This document shows, piece after piece, positions 8,637-20,413 of a stretch of 64,000 bases of DNA. Location of the stretch: contig NZ_RAPE01000001.1 of the NCBI RefSeq assembly GCF_003651245.1, positions 868,001-932,000 of the forward strand, written 5' to 3'. This DNA is from Roseovarius spongiae (lineage in GTDB: Bacteria > Pseudomonadota > Alphaproteobacteria > Rhodobacterales > Rhodobacteraceae). The notes under the pieces are model-generated. The model ran no database searches. It was not told where the DNA came from and saw nothing but the letters and a program-made list of their open reading frames with translations. The translations under genes and the position numbers were made by a program. Positions within the stretch are counted from its first letter, which is position 1. Every line of letters begins with the position of its first letter.

Positions 8637-9338
8637 ATGCGGGTTCTCATCATTCAGCACGATCACGGCGGCCACGCGGGGCGGTTCCGCGCGCATTTCG
8701 ACGCCGCCCAGATCGAGACGCGCGCCATCATCGCGCCAGAGGTGACGGATTGGCCCGATCCCGACAGCTTTGACGCGCTCTGGGTCATGGGCGGCGTGCC
8801 GCAGGTCTGGGAAACCGAAGCCCATCCCTGGCTGGTCCCCGAGATCACGCTTATCCGGCGCGCGGTGCTGGAAGCGGGCAAGCCCTATTTCGGGATCTGT
8901 TTCGGGCATCAGCTTCTCGCCGCGGCCTGCGGTGGCGCGGTCGGACGCGCGGAGGTGGCCGAGGTCGGCATGACGCGCATCACCGGCGGCGACCGGGTGC
9001 TGGGCGGGGCGGGGGCGCGCACGGTGTTCCAGTGGCACAGCGCGCAGGTGACGCGTCTGCCGCCGGGGTTCGAAACCGGTTGGGCGAGCCGCGACTGCCC
9101 GATTCAGACCATGGCCGGGCCGCGCGGAGTGCGTTCGGTGCAGTTTCATCCCGAGGTCGATACCGAGACATTGAAGGACTGGTATGACATGCCGGGGGTG
9201 GTCGACGATCTTGCCGGGATTGGCGGGGCGGAGTTGCCCGGTCGGATCATGGCCGAGTTCGAGCGACGCGAGGAAACGCTCGCCGCGCTCGGGGCGGAGC
9301 TTTTCGACGGCTGGCTGATGGAGGCGCGCGGCGTCTGA
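8637..9338 (+). CDS. Class I glutamine amidotransferase (GMP-synthase GATase-like)
   Basis: The protein has 233 residues. The nucleophile Cys is in KPYFGICFGHQLLA near residue 82, and the His and Glu of the triad are in RSVQFHPEVD near 170. The oxyanion region VMGGVPQVWE lies near 50. The family transfers ammonia from glutamine to a bound substrate or hydrolyses gamma-glutamyl compounds. The ATG at 8637 follows a GGGGGAGGG ribosome site and begins the family consensus MRVLIIQHD; the open frame back to 8580 has no match. It converges on the flavin oxidoreductase gene. The substrate is unknown; proximity to amine-demethylation genes suggests gamma-glutamyl amine metabolism, which is only a guess. 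Confidence 0.85.
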   Translation: MRVLIIQHDHGGHAGRFRAHFDAAQIETRAIIAPEVTDWPDPDSFDALWVMGGVPQVWETEAHPWLVPEITLIRRAVLEAGKPYFGICFGHQLLAAACGGAVGRAEVAEVGMTRITGGDRVLGGAGARTVFQWHSAQVTRLPPGFETGWASRDCPIQTMAGPRGVRSVQFHPEVDTETLKDWYDMPGVVDDLAGIGGAELPGRIMAEFERREETLAALGAELFDGWLMEARGV

Positions 9339-9345
9339 AGCCCCG

Positions 9346-11373
9346 TCAGAGCCGGATGCAGAGCCGCGTCGCGTCCAGCATCGCCGCGTGCACGTCGCGC
9401 GACGACACCGCGTCGCCCAAACGGAAGAGGTCGAATCCTTCGCCCTCTTCGACCGGTTGCGGTTGCGCCGCGACCAGCGCGTCGAGGTCGGGAAGCCCGC
9501 GGTTGCGGGCGCGCTCCGCCAGCGACAGGTAGAGCGCGTCCACCGGCACGGTGCCGTGCTCATAGATCAGGTTGTCGCAAACGAGCGTCTTGGTCTCTTG
9601 CAGGTACTCGTTCTCGAGCGTCAGGCGCAGCCGGTTTTCGGCGCGCTCAACGGCGCGCAGGCGCAGGTCAGGGCGCAGTTTCACGCCGGCGCGGTAGAAG
9701 GCGCGCATCGCCAGCGGGCGCTCGATCGCGCCCACCTCGGCGCCGGCGGTGTTGTCGGGGGTGACGTAGGTCACCTGCGCGCCCGCGCTGGCCAGCGTAT
9801 GCGCCCCGGCAATTCCTGCGTGCGCGCCCACTCCGTCGTAGAACACGGTTTCCCCCTCCAGCGGCGCGCCCGACTCGAGCGCGTCCCAGAGCGGGCGGGC
9901 AAGCTCGCCGCCGGGGATGTCGTCAAGCGGGTCGGGCACGCCGCCGGTCGCGGTGATGACGATATCGGGATCGGTGTCCGCCACCTCCTCCTCGCCCGCT
10001 AGGCAGTTGTAACGCACGCTCACCCCCAGCCGGTCGAGTTCCGAGAGCCGCCAGTCGATGATGCCCGAGAGATCTCGCCGCTCGTCGAGCCGCGCGGCAA
10101 GAAGCAACTGCCCGCCCGCCTTCGGCGCCGCCTCGAGCAGCGTGACGGCATGGCCGCGTTCGGCGCAGATGCGCGCCGCCTCGAGCCCGCCGGGACCGGC
10201 GCCGACAATGGTGACGCGGCGCGGGCTGGCGGCGGGCGTGATCGTGTGCGGCAGCACCGCCTCGCGCCCGATGGCGGGGTTGTGGATGCAACTGCCATAG
10301 GCCGAGCAATAGGTCGCCCCGACGCAGGGACGGATGGTTTCCTCGACGCCCGCCGCAAGCTTGTTCGCGATATGCGGATCGGCGATATGCGCCCGCGTCA
10401 TGCCGACGAGGTCGAGATGCCGCTCGGCGACCGCGTGGCGCGCGGTGGCGATGTCGTTGATCCGCGCGGCGTGGAACACCGGCAGCCCGACATTGTGCCG
10501 GAACGCGGCGACCGGGCGCAATTGCGGCGCAAGGCCAAGCGCCATGCCCGGCATGTAGCGCGCCAGGCCCAGATGCGTGTCGATCCGCCCGTAGCCGAAG
10601 TTGAAGAAATCGATCAGCCCCGAGGCCTCGTATAGTTTCGCCATCTCGACATATTCGTCGTCGCTCATCGCGCCGCCGTCGCCTTCGCCCACGACCATGC
10701 GGATGCCGACGATGAAATCCTCGCCCGCCTTGGCGCGGATGTTCTCGAGCGCGCGCAGCCCGAAGCGCGCCCGGTTCCCGAGCGAGCCGCCCCATTCGTC
10801 GGTGCGCCGGTTGGTCGCGGGCGACCAGAACTGCCCGATGAGATGGCCGGTCACATGCAGTTCGCACCCGTCGAGCCCGCCCTCGCGGCAGCGCCGCGCG
10901 GCGTCGCCGAAATCCTCGATCACGCGCAGGATGTCGCCCTGCTGCATCTCCTTGGTGGTGCCGCGATGGAGCGGCTCGCGGTAGCGGCTGGGCGACACCG
11001 TCGGCAGCCAGTTGTCGCCGCGCCACTGGCTGCGCCCGCCCAGATGGGTGATCTGGCACATGATCGCCGCGCCATGGCGGTGGATGCGCTCGGCGAACTC
11101 GCGAAAATAGGGGATCACCCGGTCGTGGCCCGCGTCGAGCTGATCGAATGTGTTGGCCGAATCGCGCGACACGTTGGTCGATCCGCCGAACATGGTGAGG
11201 CCGATGCCGCCCCTGGCCTTTTCCTCGTGGTAAAGCTGGTAGCGTTCCGCGGGCATCCCGTGCTCGCCAAAGCCGATGGCGTGGCTGGTGCTCATCAACC
11301 GGTTGCGCAATTCCAGATGACGCAGGCGGAACGGTTGCAGCAGCGGGTCGGCGCTCGGGCGGGGGGCGGTCAT
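9346..11373 (-). CDS. Old-yellow-enzyme/FAD fusion oxidoreductase (dienoyl-CoA reductase or N-methylproline demethylase type)
   Basis: The 675-residue protein has an N-terminal FMN-binding TIM barrel (about 1-340; MCQITHLGGRSQW, DGCELHVTGHLIGQFWSP, NRRTDEWGGSLGNRARF) and a C-terminal NAD(P)/FAD Rossmann part (RRVTIVGAGPGGLEAAR near 385). This is the layout of trimethylamine dehydrogenase, 2,4-dienoyl-CoA reductase and N-methylproline (stachydrine) demethylases. The iron-sulfur loop reads CVGATYCSAYGSCIHNP: three Cys spaced C-x5-C-x5-C, not the four-Cys pattern of dienoyl-CoA reductase. ATG at 11373 follows AGGAG; the frame upstream to 11523 is spurious. The divergent neighbour is an ornithine-cyclodeaminase-family reductase, which favours a role in proline/hydroxyproline betaine breakdown, by inference. 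Confidence 0.85.
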   Translation of the reverse strand: MTAPRPSADPLLQPFRLRHLELRNRLMSTSHAIGFGEHGMPAERYQLYHEEKARGGIGLTMFGGSTNVSRDSANTFDQLDAGHDRVIPYFREFAERIHRHGAAIMCQITHLGGRSQWRGDNWLPTVSPSRYREPLHRGTTKEMQQGDILRVIEDFGDAARRCREGGLDGCELHVTGHLIGQFWSPATNRRTDEWGGSLGNRARFGLRALENIRAKAGEDFIVGIRMVVGEGDGGAMSDDEYVEMAKLYEASGLIDFFNFGYGRIDTHLGLARYMPGMALGLAPQLRPVAAFRHNVGLPVFHAARINDIATARHAVAERHLDLVGMTRAHIADPHIANKLAAGVEETIRPCVGATYCSAYGSCIHNPAIGREAVLPHTITPAASPRRVTIVGAGPGGLEAARICAERGHAVTLLEAAPKAGGQLLLAARLDERRDLSGIIDWRLSELDRLGVSVRYNCLAGEEEVADTDPDIVITATGGVPDPLDDIPGGELARPLWDALESGAPLEGETVFYDGVGAHAGIAGAHTLASAGAQVTYVTPDNTAGAEVGAIERPLAMRAFYRAGVKLRPDLRLRAVERAENRLRLTLENEYLQETKTLVCDNLIYEHGTVPVDALYLSLAERARNRGLPDLDALVAAQPQPVEEGEGFDLFRLGDAVSSRDVHAAMLDATRLCIRL

Positions 11374-11512
11374 CGCGGTCTCCTGGGGCGGGTTGCGCTC
11401 ACTCTGACGCGATCCGGTGCGGGGTGCAAACCCGTTCGTGCCGCGTCCGTCATTCCGGTCTCGACACCGGGGCGCGACGGGGTAGGCTGGCGCCGGCAAG
11501 GAGGAACGGACC

Positions 11513-12454
11513 ATGCAGACCATCGACGCCCGAAAGGTTCACGCGCTTCTGCCGTATGAGGCGCTCATCCCCGCGCTGCGGCGCAGTCACGAAGGAGAGC
11601 GGCCGCTTGCGGACTCGCAGGTCATGGACGACCCCTCGGGCAGCGGCAACCGTTTCGTGACGCTGCCGGGCTGGATGGAGGGTGGCATGGTGGTGGTCAA
11701 GATGGTCGGCGTCTTTCCCGCCAACCGCGACCGCGATCCGCCGCTCGGCTCGGTCCTCGGCGCGGTGGCGGGATTCGACGGAGAGACGGGCGCGCCGCTG
11801 CTGGTGGCCGATGGCGAGGCTATGACCTACCGCAAGACGGCGGCGATCTCGGGGCTGGGCGCGGCGCTGCTGGCCCCGCCCGAACCGCGCGAACTGCTGG
11901 TCGTCGGCGCTGGCGGTCTTGGCCCCCATGTGGCGATGGCGCACATGGCCGCGCGCCCCTCGATCACCCGCGTGCGCATCTGGAACCGCACCCCCCAGCG
12001 CGCCGAAACGCTGGCCGCCGATCTGCGCGCGCAAGCGTTTGACGCGCAACCCGCGCCCGACCTCGACGCGGCGGTGGCGCGCGCGGACGTCATCACCTGC
12101 GTGACCATGTCCACCGCGCCGCTGGTCAAGGGCGCGTTGCTGAAACCCGGGGCGCATGTGGACCTCGTGGGGGCCTACATGCCCGACATGCGCGAGGCCG
12201 ACGACGACGTGATGCGCCGCGGCACGCTCTGGACCTGCGGCGGCGACAGCATCGGGCGCTGCGGCGAGGTGACGCTGCCGCTCGCCTCCGGCGCGCTTGT
12301 GCGCGAGGATATCCGGGGCGATCTGTTCGCGCTCGTTCAGGGACGGGACGCGGGCCGCGCGAGGGCCGACGAGATCACCGTGTTCAAGAATATCGGCGGC
12401 GCGCATCAGGACATCTTCGCCACCGCCATCCTGCGCGACCGGCTGGAGGCGTGA
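11513..12454 (+). CDS. Ornithine cyclodeaminase / mu-crystallin family reductase
   Basis: A 313-residue protein with the family N-terminus (LLPYEALIPALRRSH), the MTYRKTAAISGLGAALL block near residue 103 that includes the substrate-binding Arg-Lys, the NAD(P)-binding stretch LLVVGAGGLGPHVAMAH near 128, and DLVGAYMPDMREADD near 215. Members include ornithine cyclodeaminase, 1-pyrroline-2-carboxylate reductase and alanine dehydrogenase. Next to the flavin demethylase gene, a pyrroline-2-carboxylate or imine reductase role is attractive but unproven. The start at 11513 is well marked by AAGGAGG. The 139-base divergent gap holds the promoters of both genes. Confidence 0.87.
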   Translation: MQTIDARKVHALLPYEALIPALRRSHEGERPLADSQVMDDPSGSGNRFVTLPGWMEGGMVVVKMVGVFPANRDRDPPLGSVLGAVAGFDGETGAPLLVADGEAMTYRKTAAISGLGAALLAPPEPRELLVVGAGGLGPHVAMAHMAARPSITRVRIWNRTPQRAETLAADLRAQAFDAQPAPDLDAAVARADVITCVTMSTAPLVKGALLKPGAHVDLVGAYMPDMREADDDVMRRGTLWTCGGDSIGRCGEVTLPLASGALVREDIRGDLFALVQGRDAGRARADEITVFKNIGGAHQDIFATAILRDRLEA

Positions 12455-12471
12455 GCCGCCGGCGCGCACGG

Positions 12472-12514
12472 AGATTTCATGCCTCCGGCGGGCATATTCG
12501 AAGCAAGAAGAAGG
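12472..12514 (+). repeat. GCCTCCGGCGGG-type intergenic element, copy 1
   Basis: GAGATTTC, then GCCTCCGGCGGG followed by CATATTCG and an A/G-rich tail. A second copy lies at 43116-43161 with the same order of parts. From memory, elements of this look recur downstream of genes in Rhodobacteraceae; here the sequence itself shows only two copies. It occupies the 128-base gap before the MoxR gene. Confidence 0.5.
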
Positions 12515-12582
12515 AGTTGGCCCGCCAGTTGCACCCGGCGCGCGGCGCGCTAGGGTAAGGGGGCAGCCATCAGGAGCCACGC

Positions 12583-13497
<915 letters not shown>

Positions 13498-14778
13498 GCC
13501 GGGGCTGCCCGGAGGCGGGCGGCTGGCCGAGAACGTGGTGCATTTCGCCCGCGCGCTGCGCAAGGCGGGGGTCAACGTCGCCGCCGCGCAGGTGCATGAC
13601 GCGGTGCGCGCGCTCCGCTGCGCGGGCTTTACCGAGCGGCGCGACTTCTACCACGCGCTGCGCGCCACGCTCATCACGAGGCCCGAGCATCTCGAGATCT
13701 ATCGTCAGGTGTTCCACCTGTTCTGGCGCGATCCCGACTATATCGAGCGGATGATGAAGATGATGCTGCCGCTGGTGCAGGCGATGGGGGCGGAGGAGGA
13801 CCAGCCGCCGCGCCCCGCCGAACGCCGCGCCGCCGAGTCGCTGGGCGACGCGCCCGAGCGCCCGCCGCGCGCGCCGCCGCCCGAGCGCGAGGAGATCGAG
13901 TTCGACGCCACGCTCACCTGGTCCGCCGAAGAGCGCCTGCGCCGCATGGATTTCGAGCAGATGAGCGCCGCCGAACTGCGCGCGGCGGATGCCGCGATCC
14001 GCCGGTTGCGCCTGCCGGCCGCGCCGATCCCGGCCCGGCGGTTCGCGCCCTCCGCCACGGGCCGCGCGCCGGACACGCGCGCCATCCTGCGCCGCGCCAT
14101 GCGCCGGGGCGGGGAGGTGGATCACCTGTCCTTGAAGACGCCGCGCACGCGCCCGCCGGACCTCGTCGCGCTTTGCGACATTTCGGGGTCGATGTCGGTC
14201 TATTCGCGGATGATGATGCAATTTCTGCATGGTCTCATCTGGGCGCCCGGCGCCGGTCGGGGGCGGGGCTGGGGGCAGGTGCACGGGTTCACCTTCGGTA
14301 CGCAGCTCACCAATGTCAGCCGCGCGCTTCGCCTGCGCGACCCGGACGCCGCGCTTGCCGCGCTCGGGCAGGAGGCGCCGGACTGGCAGGGCGGGACGCG
14401 GATCGGCCCGGCGCTCGGACGGTTCAACCGCGACTGGTCGCGCCGGGTGCTGGGGCAGGGGGCGATGGTGCTGCTGATCACCGACGGGCTCGAGCGGGGC
14501 GATCCGGCGCAGCTTGACGCCGAGGCGGCGCGGCTGGCGCGCTCCTGCCGGCGGCTGGTCTGGCTCAACCCGCTCCTGCGCTGGGACGGGTTCGCGCCTG
14601 CCGCGGCCGGGATCCGGGCGCTGTTGCCGCATGTGGACAGCTTTCATGCGTGTCATTCGCTCGACAGCCTGGCCGATCTCGCGGACGCGCTGAGCGGGCC
14701 GGGCGAAAAGGCGCGGATGATGCGGGATCTCTGAAACGCATCCGTGCGGCGGCTGCGGCGTCGAGGGAACCAAGACTA

Positions 14779-14806
14779 TTGCTTTGAACACGCGCGGCTT
14801 TATGAT
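14779..14806 (+). promoter_or_regulatory. Candidate sigma-70 promoter before coxG-like gene
   Basis: TTGCTT (14779-14784) and TATGAT (14801-14806) are separated by 16 bases, and a GGGAGGA ribosome site and the CoxG ATG follow. It would allow the structural hydroxylase genes to be transcribed apart from the MoxR/VWA pair. Confidence 0.45.
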
Positions 14807-14838
14807 CCCCCGCAGGGAGAGTCTGGGAGGACGACCGC

Positions 14839-15297
14839 ATGGAGATGTCCGGCGAACACCGCATCGCCGCGCCGCGTGATACGGTATGGGCGGCGCTGAA
14901 CGACCCGGATGTGCTGCGCGCCTGCATTCCGGGCTGCGAATCGCTCGAAAAGACCTCGGACACGACGATGGAGGCCGTGGTGCGCCAGAAGATCGGGCCG
15001 GTGAAGGCGCGATTCAACGGCGCGGTGGAGTTGCTCAACATCGACGCGCCGAAAAGCTACACAATCCAGGGCGAGGGCAAGGGCGGCGTCGCGGGTTTCG
15101 CCAAGGGATCGGCGGACGTCCGGTTGGCCGAGGACGCCGGAGAGACGGTGCTGACCTATACCGCCCAGGCGCAGATCGGCGGCAAGCTGGCGCAGCTTGG
15201 CAACCGCCTGGTCGGATCGACCGCCAGGAAGCTCGCCCAGCAGTTCTTCGTCAATTTCCACAACCATCTGACGGACGAGGATCCGCCGGAGGCCTGA
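14839..15297 (+). CDS. coxG: CoxG-like SRPBCC protein (CO dehydrogenase subunit G family)
   Basis: The protein has 152 residues. It starts MEMSGEHRIAAPRDTVWAAL and continues with PDVLRACIPGCESLEK, the usual signature of the CoxG/KsgG SRPBCC family. The helix-grip core is followed by GGKLAQLGNRLVGSTARKLA. Many CoxG proteins have a longer C-terminal membrane anchor that docks the hydroxylase to the respiratory chain; this one ends soon after the SRPBCC domain, so such an anchor is absent. It is upstream of the small-subunit gene and has its own ribosome site. Confidence 0.88.
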   Translation: MEMSGEHRIAAPRDTVWAALNDPDVLRACIPGCESLEKTSDTTMEAVVRQKIGPVKARFNGAVELLNIDAPKSYTIQGEGKGGVAGFAKGSADVRLAEDAGETVLTYTAQAQIGGKLAQLGNRLVGSTARKLAQQFFVNFHNHLTDEDPPEA

Positions 15298-15348
15298 CCG
15301 CAACAGAACGACGCGCGGGGCGCACCCGCAAGCCCAGGGAGGATAGCG

Positions 15349-15819
<471 letters not shown>

Positions 15820-15843
15820 GCGCGCCCGCAGGGAGGACAGGAC

Positions 15844-18204
<2,361 letters not shown>

Positions 18205-18217
18205 GGAGGAATACGGC

Positions 18218-19021
18218 ATGTACGAGACCAGGTATCACAAGCCCGCGACCATCGACGACGCGGCGGCGCTCTTGTCCGGCAATGACGAAGCGATGCTGCT
18301 GGCCGGCGGGCAGACCCTGCTGCCGACCATGAAGCAGCACCTCGCCGCGCCGGGCGACCTCGTGGATATTCGCGGGATCGACGGCATGGCGGGCATCCGC
18401 GCGGAGGGCGACACGCTTGTCATCGGGGCGGCGACGACCCATGCCGATGTGGCGCGGAGCGACGCGGTGCGCAAGCACTGTCCGGCGCTTGCCGAACTCG
18501 CCGAAGGGATCGGCGACGCGGCGGTGCGCAACATGGGCACCATCGGCGGTTCGCTCGCCAACAACGACCCGTCGGCCTGCTACCCGGCGGCGCTGCTGGC
18601 GCTGGGCGGCACGGTGGTGACCAACACGCGCGAGATCACGGCGGACGACTTCTTCGAAGGGCTGTTCACCACGGCGCTGGACGAGGGCGAGATCATCACC
18701 GCGGTGCGTTTCCCGGCCGTGAAGAAGGCCGCCTACGCCAAGTTCGCGCAGCCCGCTTCGCGCTTTGCGCTGGTGGCGGTCTTTGTCGCGGACGGTCCCG
18801 GCGGCGTGCGCGTGGCGGTGACCGGCGCGGGCGAGGACGGCGTTTTCCGCCACGAGGGGCTGGAGGCGGCGCTCTCAGGCGACTGGTCGGCGGCGGCGCT
18901 GGACGACGTGGAGATTTCCGAGGACGGCTTGATGTCGGATTTCCACGGATCGGCGGATTACCGGGCGAACCTGATCCGGGCCATGGCGAAACGCGCGGCC
19001 GAGGCGGCGAGCGCCCGCTGA
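18218..19021 (+). CDS. Molybdenum hydroxylase FAD-binding subunit (CoxM-like)
   Basis: The 267-residue protein has the two FAD-binding segments of the family: LLAGGQTLLPTMK near residue 28 and NMGTIGGSLANNDPSACYPA near 105. It takes electrons from the small subunit and reduces the final acceptor. The ATG at 18218 follows GGGAGGA, 13 nt after the large-subunit stop; a longer frame to 17987 lies inside that gene. Subunit order S-L-M differs from the classical coxMSL order. Confidence 0.92.
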   Translation: MYETRYHKPATIDDAAALLSGNDEAMLLAGGQTLLPTMKQHLAAPGDLVDIRGIDGMAGIRAEGDTLVIGAATTHADVARSDAVRKHCPALAELAEGIGDAAVRNMGTIGGSLANNDPSACYPAALLALGGTVVTNTREITADDFFEGLFTTALDEGEIITAVRFPAVKKAAYAKFAQPASRFALVAVFVADGPGGVRVAVTGAGEDGVFRHEGLEAALSGDWSAAALDDVEISEDGLMSDFHGSADYRANLIRAMAKRAAEAASAR

Positions 19022-19063
19022 CAGACGGGCGCCGCGAGGCAACGAAACCGTTGAATTTTTTGG

Positions 19064-19094
19064 GGCTGAGAATTTTAGACGAAAATTCTCAGCC
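19064..19094. terminator. Terminator-like hairpin between convergent operons
   Basis: Perfect 13-bp arms, GGCTGAGAATTTT (19064-19076) and AAAATTCTCAGCC (19082-19094), surround a 5-nt loop. The right arm covers the last codons and stop of the convergent aminotransferase gene, so one hairpin can serve both directions. There is no long T-tract after either arm. Confidence 0.6.
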
Positions 19095-20402
19095 GGTCGC
19101 GTCCCCCAGCGCGGCGTCGAGCCCGTCCGCGACCGCGTCCACGTCGCGCATCGACAGGCAAAGCGGCGGCACCATGCGCAGCACGGATTGCGTGGGGCCT
19201 GATTTCGACATGATGAGCCCTTGCGCGCGGCACGCCTCGAACACTGCGGCGGTCGTCTCGCGGTCGGGTTCCTTCGAGTCGCGGTTCCTGACCATCTCGA
19301 TCGCCATCATCAGTCCGGCGCCGCGCACGTCGCCGATCACCGCGTGGCGATCCTGAAGGTCGCGCAACCGCTCCAGCAGCGCCGCGCCCACCTCGCGCGC
19401 GTTCTGCTGCAACCTCTCGTCGTCGATCACCGCCAGCACCGCGCGCCCGGCCGCACAGCTGACCGGGTTGGCGCCGTAGGTGTGGAACATGAACTTGTCC
19501 TCCATCGGCTCGGCCACCTCCTTGCGCGCGACGACCGCGCCGATGGGAAAGCCGTTGCCCAGCCCCTTGGCCATCACCACGATGTCGGGGACGACGCCGT
19601 CCTTCTCGAAGGCCCAGAAATGATCGCCGGTGCGCCCGAAGCCCGATTGCACCTCGTCCGCGATGTAGAGCCCGCCGGCGGCGCGCACCCGCTCGGCCGC
19701 GCCGCTGAGGTAGCCCTCGGGCATCCCGACAATGCCGCCATAGCCCTGCACGCTTTCGATCAGCATGCCCGCAAGCCGGCCGGTGGTGGCGGTGGCGATC
19801 ACGCGGGCGATCTCATCGAGGTAAGGCTGCGTGCCCGCCCCGAAAATGCCGCGATACTGGTTCGGTTCGGGAACGAACGCCACGTTGCCGGGCATCCCCG
19901 GATGCCGCCAGCCTGCGATCCCGGTGACCGACTGCGCCGCCGCCGTGGGCCCGTGATAGGCCGTGCGCAGCGCCAGCAGGTCGAGATTGCCGGTAAAGGT
20001 GCGCGCCATCGTCATGGCGAGGTCGATCGCCTCGGCCCCCGAATTGGTGAAATGCACCACCCACTCGTGCCGCTTCGGCATGGTCGCGGCCAGTTCCTCG
20101 GCGAGGTGCGCGGGCGTGGGGTGGTAGAACATCGTCGTGCAATGCGTCAGTTCGCGCGCCTGCGCCGTCGCCGCCTCGACCACGCGGGGATGGGCGTGCC
20201 CGACCGAGATGCACAGGTTCATGCCGAGCAGGTCGATATACCTGTTGTCCTCGTTGTCCCAGAGATACTGCCCCTCGCCCCGGCGAAAGACCAGCGGATC
20301 CCTGAAGGGCACGAACTTGCGCTGGCTGGCGGCGTAGTAATCGGCGCGGCGTTTCGCGGTGCCCTCGAGGCTCCAGTCGGTGTGCAGGGGATCGTGGGTC
20401 AT
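19089..20402 (-). CDS. Class III PLP-dependent aminotransferase (AGXT2-like)
   Basis: A 437-residue fold-type I enzyme. The PLP lysine is Lys279 in VVMAKGLGNGFPIGAV, the cofactor Asp is in YIADEVQSGFGRTGDH, and FTNSGAEAIDLAMTMAR is the phosphate-binding block. Relatives include alanine-glyoxylate aminotransferase 2 and 4-aminobutyrate or omega-amino acid transaminases. It is the last gene of a minus-strand operon with two methylamine-type flavoproteins and an MttB homologue, so it may transaminate glycine, beta-alanine or a demethylated amino acid. It starts 11 nt after the upstream stop. Confidence 0.88.
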   Translation of the reverse strand: MTHDPLHTDWSLEGTAKRRADYYAASQRKFVPFRDPLVFRRGEGQYLWDNEDNRYIDLLGMNLCISVGHAHPRVVEAATAQARELTHCTTMFYHPTPAHLAEELAATMPKRHEWVVHFTNSGAEAIDLAMTMARTFTGNLDLLALRTAYHGPTAAAQSVTGIAGWRHPGMPGNVAFVPEPNQYRGIFGAGTQPYLDEIARVIATATTGRLAGMLIESVQGYGGIVGMPEGYLSGAAERVRAAGGLYIADEVQSGFGRTGDHFWAFEKDGVVPDIVVMAKGLGNGFPIGAVVARKEVAEPMEDKFMFHTYGANPVSCAAGRAVLAVIDDERLQQNAREVGAALLERLRDLQDRHAVIGDVRGAGLMMAIEMVRNRDSKEPDRETTAAVFEACRAQGLIMSKSGPTQSVLRMVPPLCLSMRDVDAVADGLDAALGDATG

Positions 20403-20413
20403 GGGCGGGCTCC

